From Streptomyces pactum (GTDB lineage: Bacteria > Actinomycetota > Actinomycetes > Streptomycetales > Streptomycetaceae), in the NCBI RefSeq assembly GCF_002005225.1, contig NZ_CP019724.1:7420001-7484000 (forward strand): DNA of 64,000 bases, in the 5' to 3' direction. Every line of letters starts with the position of its first letter. Within the stretch, counting starts at the first letter, position 1. Below the pieces are notes generated by a model. It ran no database searches, was not told the DNA's origin, and was given only the letters and a program-made list of their open reading frames with translations. Both the position numbers and the translations under genes were made by a program. Shown in pieces: positions 33,514 through 42,078 of the stretch.

Positions 33514-34557
33514 GTGACCGTCGTCTGGATCAACGGCGCGTTCGGTGCGGGAAAGACCACCACCGCACGGGAACTGATCGAACTGATCCCGAACAGCACA
33601 CTCTTCGACCCCGAGGTCATCGGCGGCGCACTCGCGCATCTGCTGCCGCCCAAACGCCTCGCCGAGGTCGGCGACTTCCAGGACCTGCCGATCTGGCGCC
33701 GCCTCGTGACCGACACCGCGGCCGCGATGCTCGCCGAGCTGGACGGAACCCTCGTGGTTCCCATGACGCTGCTGCGGCAGGAGTACCGCGACGAGATCTT
33801 CGGCGGACTCGCCGCCCGCCGGATCGCGGTCCGGCACGTCCTGCTCGCTCCGGCCGAAACGATCCTGCGGAAGCGGATAGCGGGCCGCGAGATACCGGAG
33901 GGCCTGCCGGACGGCGAGATACGCGTACGGCAGTGGTCGTACGATCACATCGAGCCATATCGTGCCGCCCTCGCCTCCTGGCTGACCGCCGACGCCCACC
34001 CGATCGACACCGGCGCGCTCTCCCCGTACGAGGCCGCCGCCCGGATCGCCGAGGCCGTCGGCACCGGCGCCGTGCCGGCCTGCGACATCGTGCAGACGCC
34101 CGAGCCCACCGCCGAGACCATCGCCGCCGGGGTCCTGCTCTTCGACGAGCAGGACCGGGTGCTGCTCGTCGACCCCACCTACAAGCCCGGCTGGGAGTTC
34201 CCCGGCGGCGTCGTGGAACCCGGCGAGGCCCCCGCGCGCGCAGGGATGCGCGAGGTCGCCGAGGAGACCGGCATCCGCCTCGACGACGTACCCGCCCTGC
34301 TGGTCGTCGACTGGGAATCGCCCGTGCCCCCCGGCTACGGCGGCCTGCGACTGCTCTTCGACGGCGGCCGGCTCGACGCCGCGGACGCCGCCCGCGTGCT
34401 GCTGCCCGGCCCCGAACTGCGCGACTGGCGCTTCGTCACCGAGGACGAGGCCGCCGGCCTGCTGCCCCCGGTCCGCTACGAGCGGCTGCGCTGGGCCCTG
34501 CGGGCCCGGGAACGCGGTGCGGCGCTGTACCTGGAGGCGGGCACTCCGGTGGGCTGA
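33514..34557 (+). CDS. TmrB-like P-loop kinase fused to a Nudix hydrolase
   Basis: Two-domain protein of 347 aa. The N-terminal ~180 residues begin VVWINGAFGAGKTTTARELIELI, a Walker A motif with the TmrB-like spacing known from tunicamycin resistance, followed by VVPMTLLRQEYRDEIFGGL. The C-terminal part is a Nudix domain with the full box GGVVEPGEAPARAGMREVAEETGI (residues ~229-252). The kinase-like half may act on a nucleotide or drug and the Nudix half on a nucleoside diphosphate derivative. The substrate is unknown. Its stop is two bases from that of the convergent MBL gene. Confidence 0.83.
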   Translation: MTVVWINGAFGAGKTTTARELIELIPNSTLFDPEVIGGALAHLLPPKRLAEVGDFQDLPIWRRLVTDTAAAMLAELDGTLVVPMTLLRQEYRDEIFGGLAARRIAVRHVLLAPAETILRKRIAGREIPEGLPDGEIRVRQWSYDHIEPYRAALASWLTADAHPIDTGALSPYEAAARIAEAVGTGAVPACDIVQTPEPTAETIAAGVLLFDEQDRVLLVDPTYKPGWEFPGGVVEPGEAPARAGMREVAEETGIRLDDVPALLVVDWESPVPPGYGGLRLLFDGGRLDAADAARVLLPGPELRDWRFVTEDEAAGLLPPVRYERLRWALRARERGAALYLEAGTPVG

Positions 34558-34559
34558 CG

Positions 34560-35264
34560 TCAGCCCACCGCCCCGTAGGTCCGCGCCGATGCCCGGAGTA
34601 CGTCACCCGCCCCGCCGGTCACCGGATCGCCGTGACCGAAGCAGGCCACCTCCGTGTCGAGGCCGGCCAACCGCCCGAAGGAGCCGACGGCCCGGTCCCG
34701 GTCGACGTTGAACACGCCGAGCATCACACTCCCGTCGACCGGCGACGCGGCGACGGCGTCCCCCGTGAACAGGACACCGTGCCGTGCGAGATGCAGCCCG
34801 ATGCTCCCGTCCGTGTGGCCCGGGGCGTGGACGACGCGCGCCCCGCCGCCGAAGTCCAGGACGTCGCCGTCGGACACCTCGGTCACCCGCGCCGGCCGGT
34901 CGAACCCGCCCTTGGGAAGCCGCCGGAGGGCGTCCGCGTGCAGCGGGCGCTCCCAGTCCTCGAACTCGGGCGGCGGGCCCGGCACCTCGCCCCGCACCAC
35001 CGGCGCCTCCAGGGCGTGGGCCACCACCTCGGCCCCGGTGAGCGCGGCGACCTCCTGGGCCCCGCCCGCGTGATCCTCGTGGAAGTGGCTGAGGACGACA
35101 CGCCGTACGCGTCCGAGGGATCCGGCCAGCGCGGCGATGCGTGCCCCGGACCCGGCCGGTCCGGCGTCGATCAGCGTCAGGTCGTCGCCGTCGCGCCAGA
35201 GGTAGGCCTGGCCGACCGGGAAGCGCAGCAGGTGCAGGCGGGGGAGGAGCTCGATGACGTCCAC
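34560..35264 (-). CDS. MBL-fold metallo-hydrolase
   Basis: Metallo-beta-lactamase-fold hydrolase of 234 aa. The zinc-binding motif is VVLSHFHEDHAGGAQEV (HxHxDH, residues ~58-74), with the third histidine in VHAPGHTDGSIGLHL, Asp in LFTGDAVAASP and the last His in CFGHGDPVTGGA. No signal peptide is present, so it is cytoplasmic. The family covers glyoxalase II-like thioesterases, lactonases and others; the reaction is open. Confidence 0.88.
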   Translation of the reverse strand: MDVIELLPRLHLLRFPVGQAYLWRDGDDLTLIDAGPAGSGARIAALAGSLGRVRRVVLSHFHEDHAGGAQEVAALTGAEVVAHALEAPVVRGEVPGPPPEFEDWERPLHADALRRLPKGGFDRPARVTEVSDGDVLDFGGGARVVHAPGHTDGSIGLHLARHGVLFTGDAVAASPVDGSVMLGVFNVDRDRAVGSFGRLAGLDTEVACFGHGDPVTGGAGDVLRASARTYGAVG

Positions 35265-35337
35265 GCAACGACCGTAGGCAGGGCTCCGCCCGGTGGCGAG
35301 GCCCCTCTGCCCACGGCAGAACCGGAGCCTGCCGCCT

Positions 35338-36693
35338 TCAGCTCGCCGCGTAGTTGCGCAGGAACAGCGCCTCCGCGACCGACAGCCGCTCCAACTCCTC
35401 GGGGGACACGCTCTCGTTCACGGCGTGGATCTGCGCCTCCGGCTCGCTCAGGCCGATGAGCAGGATCTCCGCCCGCGGGTAGAGCGCCGCCAGGGTGTTG
35501 CACAGCGGGATGGATCCGCCCTGGCCGGCGTACTGCATCTCCTCGCCCGGATACGCCACCGCCATCGCGTCCGCCATCGCCTGGTACGCCGGGCTGCTGG
35601 TGTCCGCGCGGAACGCCTGGCCCTGGCCGATCTGCTCGACGCCCACCCGGGCGCCCCACGGCGTACGCGCCTCCAGGTGGGCCTGGAGCAGCTTGGTGGC
35701 CTCGGCGGCGTCCACGCCCGGCGGCACCCGCAGGCTGATCAGAGCGCGGGCGCTCGCCTGCACCGACGGCGTGGCGCCGACGACCGGCGGGCAGTCGATA
35801 CCGAGCACCGTGACGGCCGGCCGCGCCCAGATCCGGTCGGCGACCGAGCCGGACCCGATCAGCTCCACGCCGTCCAGGACCCGGGCGTCCCGGCGGAACT
35901 GCTCCTCGTCGTAGGCCAGGCCCTCCCACGCGCTGTCCGCCGCCAGTCCGTCGACGGTCGTCGAACCGTCCTCGGCGCGCAGCGAGTCCAGTACGCGGAT
36001 CAGGGCGGCCAGCGCGTCGGGCGCCGCGCCGCCGAACTGGCCCGAGTGCAGGTTGCCCTCGAGCGTGTCGACCCGCACCCGGACGAGGGTCATGCCGCGC
36101 AGCGTCGAGGTGACCGTCGGCAGTCCGACCCGGAAGTTGCCCGCGTCGCCGATGACGATCGTGTCGGCGGCCAGCAGCTCCGGGTGCGCCTCGGCGTACC
36201 GTTCCAGGCCGCCGGTGCCCTGCTCCTCCGAACCTTCGGCGATCACCTTGACGTGCACCGGCACGCCGCCGTTCGCCTTCAGCGCGCGCAGCGCGAGCAG
36301 GTGCATCAGCACCCCGCCCTTGCAGTCGGCCGCGCCGCGCCCGTACCAGCGGCCGTCGCGCTCGGTCAGTTCGAACGGCGGGGTGGCCCAGCCGGCCTCG
36401 TCCAGCGGCGGCTGCACGTCGTAGTGGGCGTAGAGCAGCACTGTCTTCGCGCCTTCGGGCCCGGGAAGGAACCCGTACACCGACTGCGTGCCGTCCGGCG
36501 TGTCGAGCAGGTCCACGTCCTGGAATCCCTCGGCGCGCAGCGCGGCCGCGATCCAGTTGGCCGCGCCCACGCTCTCGCTGCGCGGGAACTGGTCGAAGTC
36601 CGCCACCGATTTGAAGGCCACCAGCGCGGTGAGCTCCTCCTTCGCCCTGGGCATCAGGGAGGAGACGGTCTCGGCGACCGGATTCGACGACAT
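35338..36693 (-). CDS. M20-family dipeptidase
   Basis: Dinuclear zinc peptidase of 451 aa. Metal ligands are seen in LLYAHYDVQPP (His, Asp), GRGAADCKGGVLMHLLAL (bridging Asp), EGSEEQGTGG (catalytic Glu and ligand) and DAGNFRVGLPTV; the dimerisation domain contains LEGNLHSGQFGGAAPDALAAL with the conserved histidine. The final ligand is in EPEAQIHAVNESV. It likely cleaves cytosolic dipeptides. The ATG at 36693 has AGGAG upstream. Divergent to it is a flavoenzyme gene, with an AGTACT repeat in the shared promoter region. Confidence 0.92.
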   Translation of the reverse strand: MSSNPVAETVSSLMPRAKEELTALVAFKSVADFDQFPRSESVGAANWIAAALRAEGFQDVDLLDTPDGTQSVYGFLPGPEGAKTVLLYAHYDVQPPLDEAGWATPPFELTERDGRWYGRGAADCKGGVLMHLLALRALKANGGVPVHVKVIAEGSEEQGTGGLERYAEAHPELLAADTIVIGDAGNFRVGLPTVTSTLRGMTLVRVRVDTLEGNLHSGQFGGAAPDALAALIRVLDSLRAEDGSTTVDGLAADSAWEGLAYDEEQFRRDARVLDGVELIGSGSVADRIWARPAVTVLGIDCPPVVGATPSVQASARALISLRVPPGVDAAEATKLLQAHLEARTPWGARVGVEQIGQGQAFRADTSSPAYQAMADAMAVAYPGEEMQYAGQGGSIPLCNTLAALYPRAEILLIGLSEPEAQIHAVNESVSPEELERLSVAEALFLRNYAAS

Positions 36694-36729
36694 GGGCACG
36701 CTCCTTGTGGGTGCGACGTTGTACCGAGG

Positions 36730-36770
36730 AGTACTGGCAGTACCGCGAGTACTGGGAGTACTGGAGTACT
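36730..36770. repeat. Five AGTACT(C) motifs at 9-bp period in a divergent promoter region
   Basis: AGTACT or AGTACC begins at 36730, 36739, 36748, 36757 and 36765. It sits 37 bases from the M20 start and ~100 bases from the divergent flavoenzyme start. The palindromic core could be a multi-copy operator or slippage product. Confidence 0.85.
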
Positions 36771-36873
36771 GGGATTGGTAGGCCCGATCCTCCCACAGTG
36801 GCCTGCGGCGATGCCCGCCGTAGGATGCGGGGGTCAGGTGCGGCATGCGGTTTGTTGGGAGCAGTAGACCATC

Positions 36874-38151
36874 GTGAGCAGCGAGAACTCTTCGGCGGAC
36901 GACGCGCGTCAGGTCTGGGACGTCGTCGTGGTGGGCGCGGGACCCGCGGGGGCCTCGGCCGCCTATGCGGCGGCGGTCGCGGGGCGGCGTGTGCTGTTGC
37001 TGGAGAAGGCGGACCTGCCCCGCTACAAAACGTGCGGCGGCGGCATCATCGGTCCCTCGCGCGACACCCTCCCGCCCGGCTTCGAACTGCCCTTTCGGGA
37101 CCGTGTGCACGCGGTGACGTTCTCGAACAACGGGCGGTTCACCCGGACCCGGCGCTCCCGGCAGATGCTGTTCGGGCTGATCAACCGGCCCGAGTTCGAC
37201 CAGCAACTCGTCGAGCACGCCCAGAAGGCGGGCGCCGAGCTGCGCACCGGGGCGACGGTGACGCGTGTGGAGCAGCACGGGTCGGGGGTGCCTGACCGGC
37301 GCACGGTCGCCGTCGTACTCCAGGGCGGCGAGACGGTGCTCGCGAGGGCCGTCGTCGGCGCGGACGGCAGCGCCAGCCGGATAGGGGCGCACGTCGGAGT
37401 CAAGCTCGACCAGGTCGACCTGGGGCTGGAGGCGGAGATCCCGGTGCCGGACACGGTCGCCGAGGACTGGAAGGGGCGGGTCCTCATCGACTGGGGACCC
37501 ATGCCCGGCAGTTACGGCTGGGTCTTCCCCAAGGGCGACACGCTGACCGTGGGCGTGATCTCGGCGCGCGGCGAGGGTGCGGCGACCAAGCGGTACCTGG
37601 AGGACTTCGTAGGCCGGCTCGGCCTCGCCGGCTTCGAACCGAGCATCTCCTCCGGCCACCTGACGCGCTGCCGTGCCGACGACTCGCCGCTGTCGCGCGG
37701 CCGGGTCCTGGTGTGCGGTGACGCCGCCGGGCTCCTGGAGCCGTGGACGCGCGAGGGGATCTCCTTCGCGCTGCGGTCCGGGCGGCTCGCGGGGGAGTGG
37801 GCGGTGCGGATCTCCGAGGCGCACGACGCGGTGGACGCGCGCAAGCAGGCCCTGAACTACGCCTTCGCGATCAAGGCCGGGCTGGGTGTGGAGATGAGCG
37901 TCGGCAAGCGCATGCTGGCGGTGTTCGAGCGCCGGCCGGGGCTTTTCCACGCGGCCCTGACCGGTTTCCGTCCGGCCTGGAAGGCGTTCAAGGACATCAC
38001 CCAGGGTTCGACCTCGCTGGGCGAGCTGATTCGCAGCCACCCGCTGGCACAGCGGGCGCTGGCGGCGACGGACCGCCGGCCCGCGGGGGCGGCGGGGGCG
38101 GCGGGCTCCGCGGACGCTCCCGGGAGGGCGGGCGACGAGAACGGTTCCTGA
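36874..38151 (+). CDS. Geranylgeranyl reductase-family FAD-dependent oxidoreductase
   Basis: Flavoprotein of 425 aa in the family that saturates isoprenoid double bonds. The FAD-binding motif VVVVGAGPAGASAAYAAA starts at residue 17; PRYKTCGGGIIGPS is the family PxYxxCGG motif near the flavin; and VLVCGDAAGLLEPWTREGISFAL is the second FAD motif. The C-terminus is an alanine/glycine-rich tail (GAAGAAGSADAPG). The substrate may be menaquinone side chains or other polyprenyl groups, as for mycobacterial MenJ, but this is inference. The start is a GTG with GGGAG 12 bases upstream. Confidence 0.87.
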   Translation: MSSENSSADDARQVWDVVVVGAGPAGASAAYAAAVAGRRVLLLEKADLPRYKTCGGGIIGPSRDTLPPGFELPFRDRVHAVTFSNNGRFTRTRRSRQMLFGLINRPEFDQQLVEHAQKAGAELRTGATVTRVEQHGSGVPDRRTVAVVLQGGETVLARAVVGADGSASRIGAHVGVKLDQVDLGLEAEIPVPDTVAEDWKGRVLIDWGPMPGSYGWVFPKGDTLTVGVISARGEGAATKRYLEDFVGRLGLAGFEPSISSGHLTRCRADDSPLSRGRVLVCGDAAGLLEPWTREGISFALRSGRLAGEWAVRISEAHDAVDARKQALNYAFAIKAGLGVEMSVGKRMLAVFERRPGLFHAALTGFRPAWKAFKDITQGSTSLGELIRSHPLAQRALAATDRRPAGAAGAAGSADAPGRAGDENGS

Positions 38152-38267
38152 TTTCGGCAGTCCCGGATTCCGCGAGTCCCGGATTCCGCCCGCCCTGATC
38201 CGCCGGTGGTCGTTCCGTCAGTCGTCGTTCCGCCGGTGGTCGCCGTTCCGCCGGTGGGCGTCGTCCG

Positions 38268-38720
38268 TCAGTCCTCGGTCTCGATCCGGAAGACGGGGTG
38301 GTCCGGGGCGGCCGCGACGATCTCCTCGTCGGAGGATTTGGCGGTGACGCCCTGGAAGTACTGGTTCACCTCCCAACCCCACTTCTCCAGGTAGGTCCGC
38401 AGGATCGGGAGCTTCTCCTCGTCGGGGAGCTCCACCGCGGTGAAGGAGCGGACCTTGCGGCCGACGCGCAACTCGCCGCCCCCGGCGGTGCGCATGTTGC
38501 GGACCCACTGGGAGTGACCGCGCGCCGAGATCAGGTACCGCGCGTCGCCGTGACTGTGCGGATTGACCGGGATCCGCTGCATCCGGCCGCTCTTGCGGCC
38601 GCGGACGGACATCTCCGCGGCGCCGGCGAGGCTGACACCGTGCCGGGCCAGCCAGCCGATGACGCTGTTGAGCCGGAGGGCCATCGGGCTGCCCTTGCGG
38701 TAATACGTCGCTGACGACAT
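38268..38720 (-). CDS. Deazaflavin (F420)-dependent nitroreductase-family protein
   Basis: Small split-barrel protein of 150 aa of the DDN family. It contains the usual RGRKSGRMQRIPVNPHSHGDARYLISARGHSQWVRNMRTAGGGELRVGRK block (residues ~40-90), which binds F420. Family members reduce quinones, nitro compounds and other acceptors with reduced F420. The start at 38720 has GGAGG seven bases upstream. It is divergent from a TetR gene, and two copies of the putative TetR operator (38754-38783) lie in front of it. Confidence 0.87.
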   Translation of the reverse strand: MSSATYYRKGSPMALRLNSVIGWLARHGVSLAGAAEMSVRGRKSGRMQRIPVNPHSHGDARYLISARGHSQWVRNMRTAGGGELRVGRKVRSFTAVELPDEEKLPILRTYLEKWGWEVNQYFQGVTAKSSDEEIVAAAPDHPVFRIETED

Positions 38721-38753
38721 CGGACGACCTCCAGGTCGGCTGGGTGACGGCGA

Positions 38754-38857
38754 GAGCACTGCTCACTTCTGTGAGCACTGCTCTCGCTCCGGGCTTCAGT
38801 CTGCATGAGGTCGACACGGCAAAGCAAGAGCACTGCTCTCTTTTGTGTGCACTGCTC
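38754..38857. promoter_or_regulatory. Four-copy TetR operator array (two pairs)
   Basis: GAGCACTGCTC occurs at 38754-38764, 38773-38783 and 38828-38838, and GTGCACTGCTC at 38847-38857. Within each pair the centres are 19 bases apart. One pair lies 34-63 bases before the F420-type gene, the other 24-53 bases before the tetR start, so one regulator probably controls both directions. Confidence 0.8.
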
Positions 38858-38880
38858 TGGATCATGGAACACTGGTCCCC

Positions 38881-39576
38881 ATGAGCAGCACCGCACACGG
38901 AGCCCGCGCCCGCGCCCGGATCGAGGTCACCGCCGCCATCAAGGAGGCGGCGCGCGCACAGCTCGCGGCGGAAGGCGCCGCCAGGCTGTCGCTGCGGGCC
39001 GTGGCCCGCGAGCTGGGTATGGCGTCCTCGGCCCTCTACCGCTACTTCCCCAGCCGCGACGACCTCCTGACCGCACTCATCATCGACGCCTACAACTCGC
39101 TGGGTGAGGCCGCCGAGGCGGCCCGTGACGCGGCGGCCGGTGCCGGGCACGCCCGCCGCTGGACCGTGGTGTGCGAGGCGGTCCGCGGGTGGGCGCTGGC
39201 GCATCCCCACGAGTACGCGCTGATCTACGGTTCGCCGGTGCCCGGCTACAGCGCGCCCGACGACACCGTCCCCGCCGCCGCCCGGGTGGCCTACGTGTTC
39301 ATGGGCATCGTGCGCGACGCGCACCGGGGCCCGGGTCTGGCCAAGCCTCCGTTGCCCGCCGAACTGCGGCCCGAGGCCCAGCGGATGGCGGCGGATCTCG
39401 CCCCCGGCCTGCCACCGGAGACGGTGACGGCGTTCGTGGCCGCCTGGGCCGAGTTGTTCGGTTTGGTCGGCTTCGAGGTGTTCGGGCAGTTCCATCGGGT
39501 CGTGGAGGACCGGGAGGCGTTCTTCCGTCACGCGGCGGAGCGGCTCGCCCACGGGGTGGGCCTGGTCTTCCCGTAG
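38881..39576 (+). CDS. TetR-family transcriptional regulator (WHG-type C-terminal domain)
   Basis: Repressor of 231 aa. The helix-turn-helix is LSLRAVARELGMASSALYRYFPSRDDLLTALI (residues ~37-68); the C-terminal domain starts HARRWTVVCEAVRGWALAHPHEYALIYGSPVPGY, characteristic of the subfamily with the WHG domain. The start ATG follows the second operator pair by 23 bases, which fits autoregulation. The divergent F420-type reductase is the obvious target, so the inducer may be a compound that this reductase modifies. Confidence 0.9.
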   Translation: MSSTAHGARARARIEVTAAIKEAARAQLAAEGAARLSLRAVARELGMASSALYRYFPSRDDLLTALIIDAYNSLGEAAEAARDAAAGAGHARRWTVVCEAVRGWALAHPHEYALIYGSPVPGYSAPDDTVPAAARVAYVFMGIVRDAHRGPGLAKPPLPAELRPEAQRMAADLAPGLPPETVTAFVAAWAELFGLVGFEVFGQFHRVVEDREAFFRHAAERLAHGVGLVFP

Positions 39577-39681
39577 CGAGGCGGGGCGGCCGGACGGGGA
39601 GGCCGTACTTCACAGGGAGTACGCGTGATCACCACGCGCGGGTGACGCTGCCCACGGTGCGCGGCGTCTAGCGTGGCGGCC

Positions 39682-40995
39682 ATGGACGGACAGCGCGAGC
39701 ACGGGAGCGGGCCGCCGCAGTGGTGGCGGCCCGGACCCCCGTGGTGGAACCACCGGGGCGAGGAGGGGCACCGCGCCCGGTGGCCCTGGCGCTCCACCCT
39801 GCTGATCACGGCGTTCGTGCTGGTCGGCTCCAACTTCGCCGCCCACGCCCAGGAGGGGGAGCGGGTCGCACTGGACCCCTTCGGGCGCGTGCTGCTGTTC
39901 CTGACGGGAGCAGCCCTGCTGTGGCGGCAGTGGTACCCGGTGCCCGTGGTGTTCGGCACGGCGGCCACCACCCTGGTCTACCTCTTCGCCGGATACCCGT
40001 ACGGGCCGGTGTTCGTGGCCGTCGCGGTGGCCTGCTTCGGTGCCGTCGTCGCCGGGCACCGCAGGGCCGCGTGGGCGGCGATGGGGACGATGTGGGCCGG
40101 GCTGGCCCTGCTGACGCACTGGCTCTACCGCTGGCTGCCACCGTCCGGGGACTCGGCCGCGTCCTGGGGGCAGGAGATCGTGATCGCCACCTGGGTGGTG
40201 GCCATCGTGGCACTGTCGGAGCTGACCCGGGCCCGGCGGGAGCAGTGGGCGCGGGAGCGGGCGGAACGGGCCCAGGCGGCCAAGCGGCGCGCGGACGAGG
40301 AGCGGCTGCGGATCGCCCGCGAACTGCACGACGTCCTCGCCCACAGCATCTCCGTCATCAACGTGCAGGCCGGGGTCGGTCTCGCCCTGCTCGACAGCGA
40401 CCCGCAGCAGGCCCGCACCGCGCTCACCACCATCAAGGCCAAGAGCAAGGAGGCGCTCGGCGAGGTGCGCCAGGTCCTCGACACCCTCCGCACCCCCGGA
40501 GACGCGCCCCGTGCCCCGGCCCCCGGGCTGGACCGGCTTCCCGAACTGGTCGGCCAGGCGGCGAGCGCGGGCCTCACCGTCGAGCTCGAGGGGGAGCCGC
40601 CACGGCTGCCGCCCGGTACCGACCTGGCCGCGTTCCGTATCGTCCAGGAGGCCCTCACCAACGTCGTACGGCACTCGGGTTCGCGGCGCGCGCGGGTGCA
40701 CGTGGGCCGGGACGGCGGCACGCTGCGGCTGCGCGTCGACGACGACGGTCCCGCGACCGGCGCCGAGGCGGGCGGCAGCGGCAACGGGCTGGCCGGAATG
40801 CGGGAGCGGGCGGCGGCGCTGGGTGGCACCATCGAGGCGGGTCCGCGCGCCGACGGCGGCTTCCGGGTGCTCGCGACCCTGCCGATCGACGTGAAGCACA
40901 CCAGGGACGTCAGGGATGCCGAGGGCGTCAGGGGCGCCAAGGACGTCAGGGGTGCCGAGGAGGACGTCGATGACGTCAAGGAGGAGGGCCGGTGA
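39682..40995 (+). CDS. Sensor histidine kinase, NarL/DesK type
   Basis: Membrane histidine kinase of 437 aa. Four or five transmembrane helices (residues ~35-195) precede a HisKA_3 dimerisation domain with the phospho-acceptor in RIARELHDVLAHSISVINVQAG, and a HATPase domain with NVVRHSGS and GNGLAGMRERAAALGG. There is no extracellular sensor domain. The C-terminal tail is a run of charged repeats from a three-copy 18-bp tandem repeat (40906-40959). The TGA overlaps the GTG of the response regulator. A -10-like TAGCGT just before the ATG suggests a leaderless transcript; a GTG at 39673 is an alternative start. Confidence 0.9.
   Translation: MDGQREHGSGPPQWWRPGPPWWNHRGEEGHRARWPWRSTLLITAFVLVGSNFAAHAQEGERVALDPFGRVLLFLTGAALLWRQWYPVPVVFGTAATTLVYLFAGYPYGPVFVAVAVACFGAVVAGHRRAAWAAMGTMWAGLALLTHWLYRWLPPSGDSAASWGQEIVIATWVVAIVALSELTRARREQWARERAERAQAAKRRADEERLRIARELHDVLAHSISVINVQAGVGLALLDSDPQQARTALTTIKAKSKEALGEVRQVLDTLRTPGDAPRAPAPGLDRLPELVGQAASAGLTVELEGEPPRLPPGTDLAAFRIVQEALTNVVRHSGSRRARVHVGRDGGTLRLRVDDDGPATGAEAGGSGNGLAGMRERAAALGGTIEAGPRADGGFRVLATLPIDVKHTRDVRDAEGVRGAKDVRGAEEDVDDVKEEGR
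40906..40959 (+). repeat. Three 18-bp tandem repeats in the kinase 3' end
   Basis: Units at 40906-40923, 40924-40941 and 40942-40959 share GACGTCAGGGGTGCCGAG with few changes. They code DVRDAE, GVRGAK and DVRGAE and form the extreme C-terminal tail. Confidence 0.85.
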
Positions 40996-41657
40996 TCCGC
41001 GTACTGCTCGCCGACGACCAGTCACTGGTACGGGCCGGCTTCCGGGCGCTGCTGGAGGCACAGCCGGACATCGAGGTGGCCGGTGAGGCCGCCGACGGCG
41101 AGGAGGCGGTGCGCGCGATCCGCGAACTGCGCCCCGACGTCGTCCTGATGGACATCCGCATGCCCCTCCTCGACGGCCTGGCCGCGACCCGCCGGATCAC
41201 CGGGGACGCCGGACTGCGGGACGTGAAGGTCGTCATGCTCACCACCTTCGAACTCGACGAGTACGTCTTCGAGGCGATCCGCTCCGGCGCCTCGGGCTTC
41301 CTGGTCAAGGACACCGAGCCCGAGGAACTCCTGCGTGCCGTGAGGGCGGTGGTCGACGGGGACGCGCTGCTCTCACCCGGGGTGACGCGCCGCCTGATCG
41401 CCGAGTTCGCGGCCCGTTCCAAGGAGCCCGCGGCGGCCGGCGAACTGGCCCGGCTGACCGAGCGGGAGCGGGAGGTGATGGCGCTGGTCGGCATCGGCCT
41501 GTCCAACGAGGAGATCGCCCGCCGTCTGGTCGTCAGCCCGCTCACCGCCAAGACCCATGTCAGCCGTACGATGGTGAAGCTCGGCGCTCGCGACCGGGCC
41601 CAACTGGTGGTGCTGGCCTACGAGTCGGGGTTGGTGCGGCCGGGCTGGCTGGGCTGA
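40992..41657 (+). CDS. NarL/LuxR-family response regulator
   Basis: Two-domain response regulator of 221 aa. The receiver has the acidic pair LADDQSLV and the phospho-acceptor Asp54 in VVLMDIRMPLLDG, with Thr and Lys in MLTTFELDE and FLVKDTEP. The C-terminal LuxR helix-turn-helix is LTEREREVMALVGIGLSNEEIARRLVVSPLTAKTHVSRTM. Start overlaps the kinase stop (GTGA), so the two are a cognate pair. Targets are not evident; the adjacent small DUF6332 gene overlaps its 3' end in the opposite direction. Confidence 0.94.
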   Translation: MIRVLLADDQSLVRAGFRALLEAQPDIEVAGEAADGEEAVRAIRELRPDVVLMDIRMPLLDGLAATRRITGDAGLRDVKVVMLTTFELDEYVFEAIRSGASGFLVKDTEPEELLRAVRAVVDGDALLSPGVTRRLIAEFAARSKEPAAAGELARLTEREREVMALVGIGLSNEEIARRLVVSPLTAKTHVSRTMVKLGARDRAQLVVLAYESGLVRPGWLG

Positions 41658-41902
41658 CCGCCCCGGGCGAACCGGACCAGCACGCTCACCACACGGACCG
41701 AGAACACCGCGACGGCCAGCACGGTACCCGAGCCGACCAGCACGCCCTGCATCCGGGACGGCAGGCCGAAGAGATACGCCGGTCCCGCCACGGCCCCGAA
41801 CAGCACGGCCGCCGCGAACGCCGCGCTGCTCAGCGCGTATCCGATCTCCACCGTGATCGCGTCCCGCTCGCCCTGCGTGCGCCGTCCCCCATAGGTGTCC
41901 AT
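41618..41902 (-). CDS. DUF6332 small membrane protein
   Basis: 94-aa protein with two hydrophobic segments, ALSSAAFAAAVLFGAVAGPAYLFGL and VLVGSGTVLAVAVFSVRVVSVLVRF, after a charged N-terminus GGRRTQGERDAITVEIGYA. This matches the Streptomyces DUF6332 family as I remember it. Its 3' end overlaps the response regulator gene tail to tail by 40 bases, so antisense interference is possible. The start is the ATG at 41902. Confidence 0.72.
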   Translation of the reverse strand: MDTYGGRRTQGERDAITVEIGYALSSAAFAAAVLFGAVAGPAYLFGLPSRMQGVLVGSGTVLAVAVFSVRVVSVLVRFARGGQPSQPGRTNPDS

Positions 41903-42078
41903 GCAGGCAAGCTTCCCAGAACCGCGCCGATGCGGCAGTACGACGTCGGCCGCGGCCACTTCGCACCGGTGCGGACCTGGGGTCCGGGGCCGGGCAGGGG
42001 CCGGCGAGGTGCTCCGGGGTGGCGGGCGGCGCCGCACCGGGTGCCGGCCGGCTGACCGGCGTCGCCGCGCGGTCCCGC

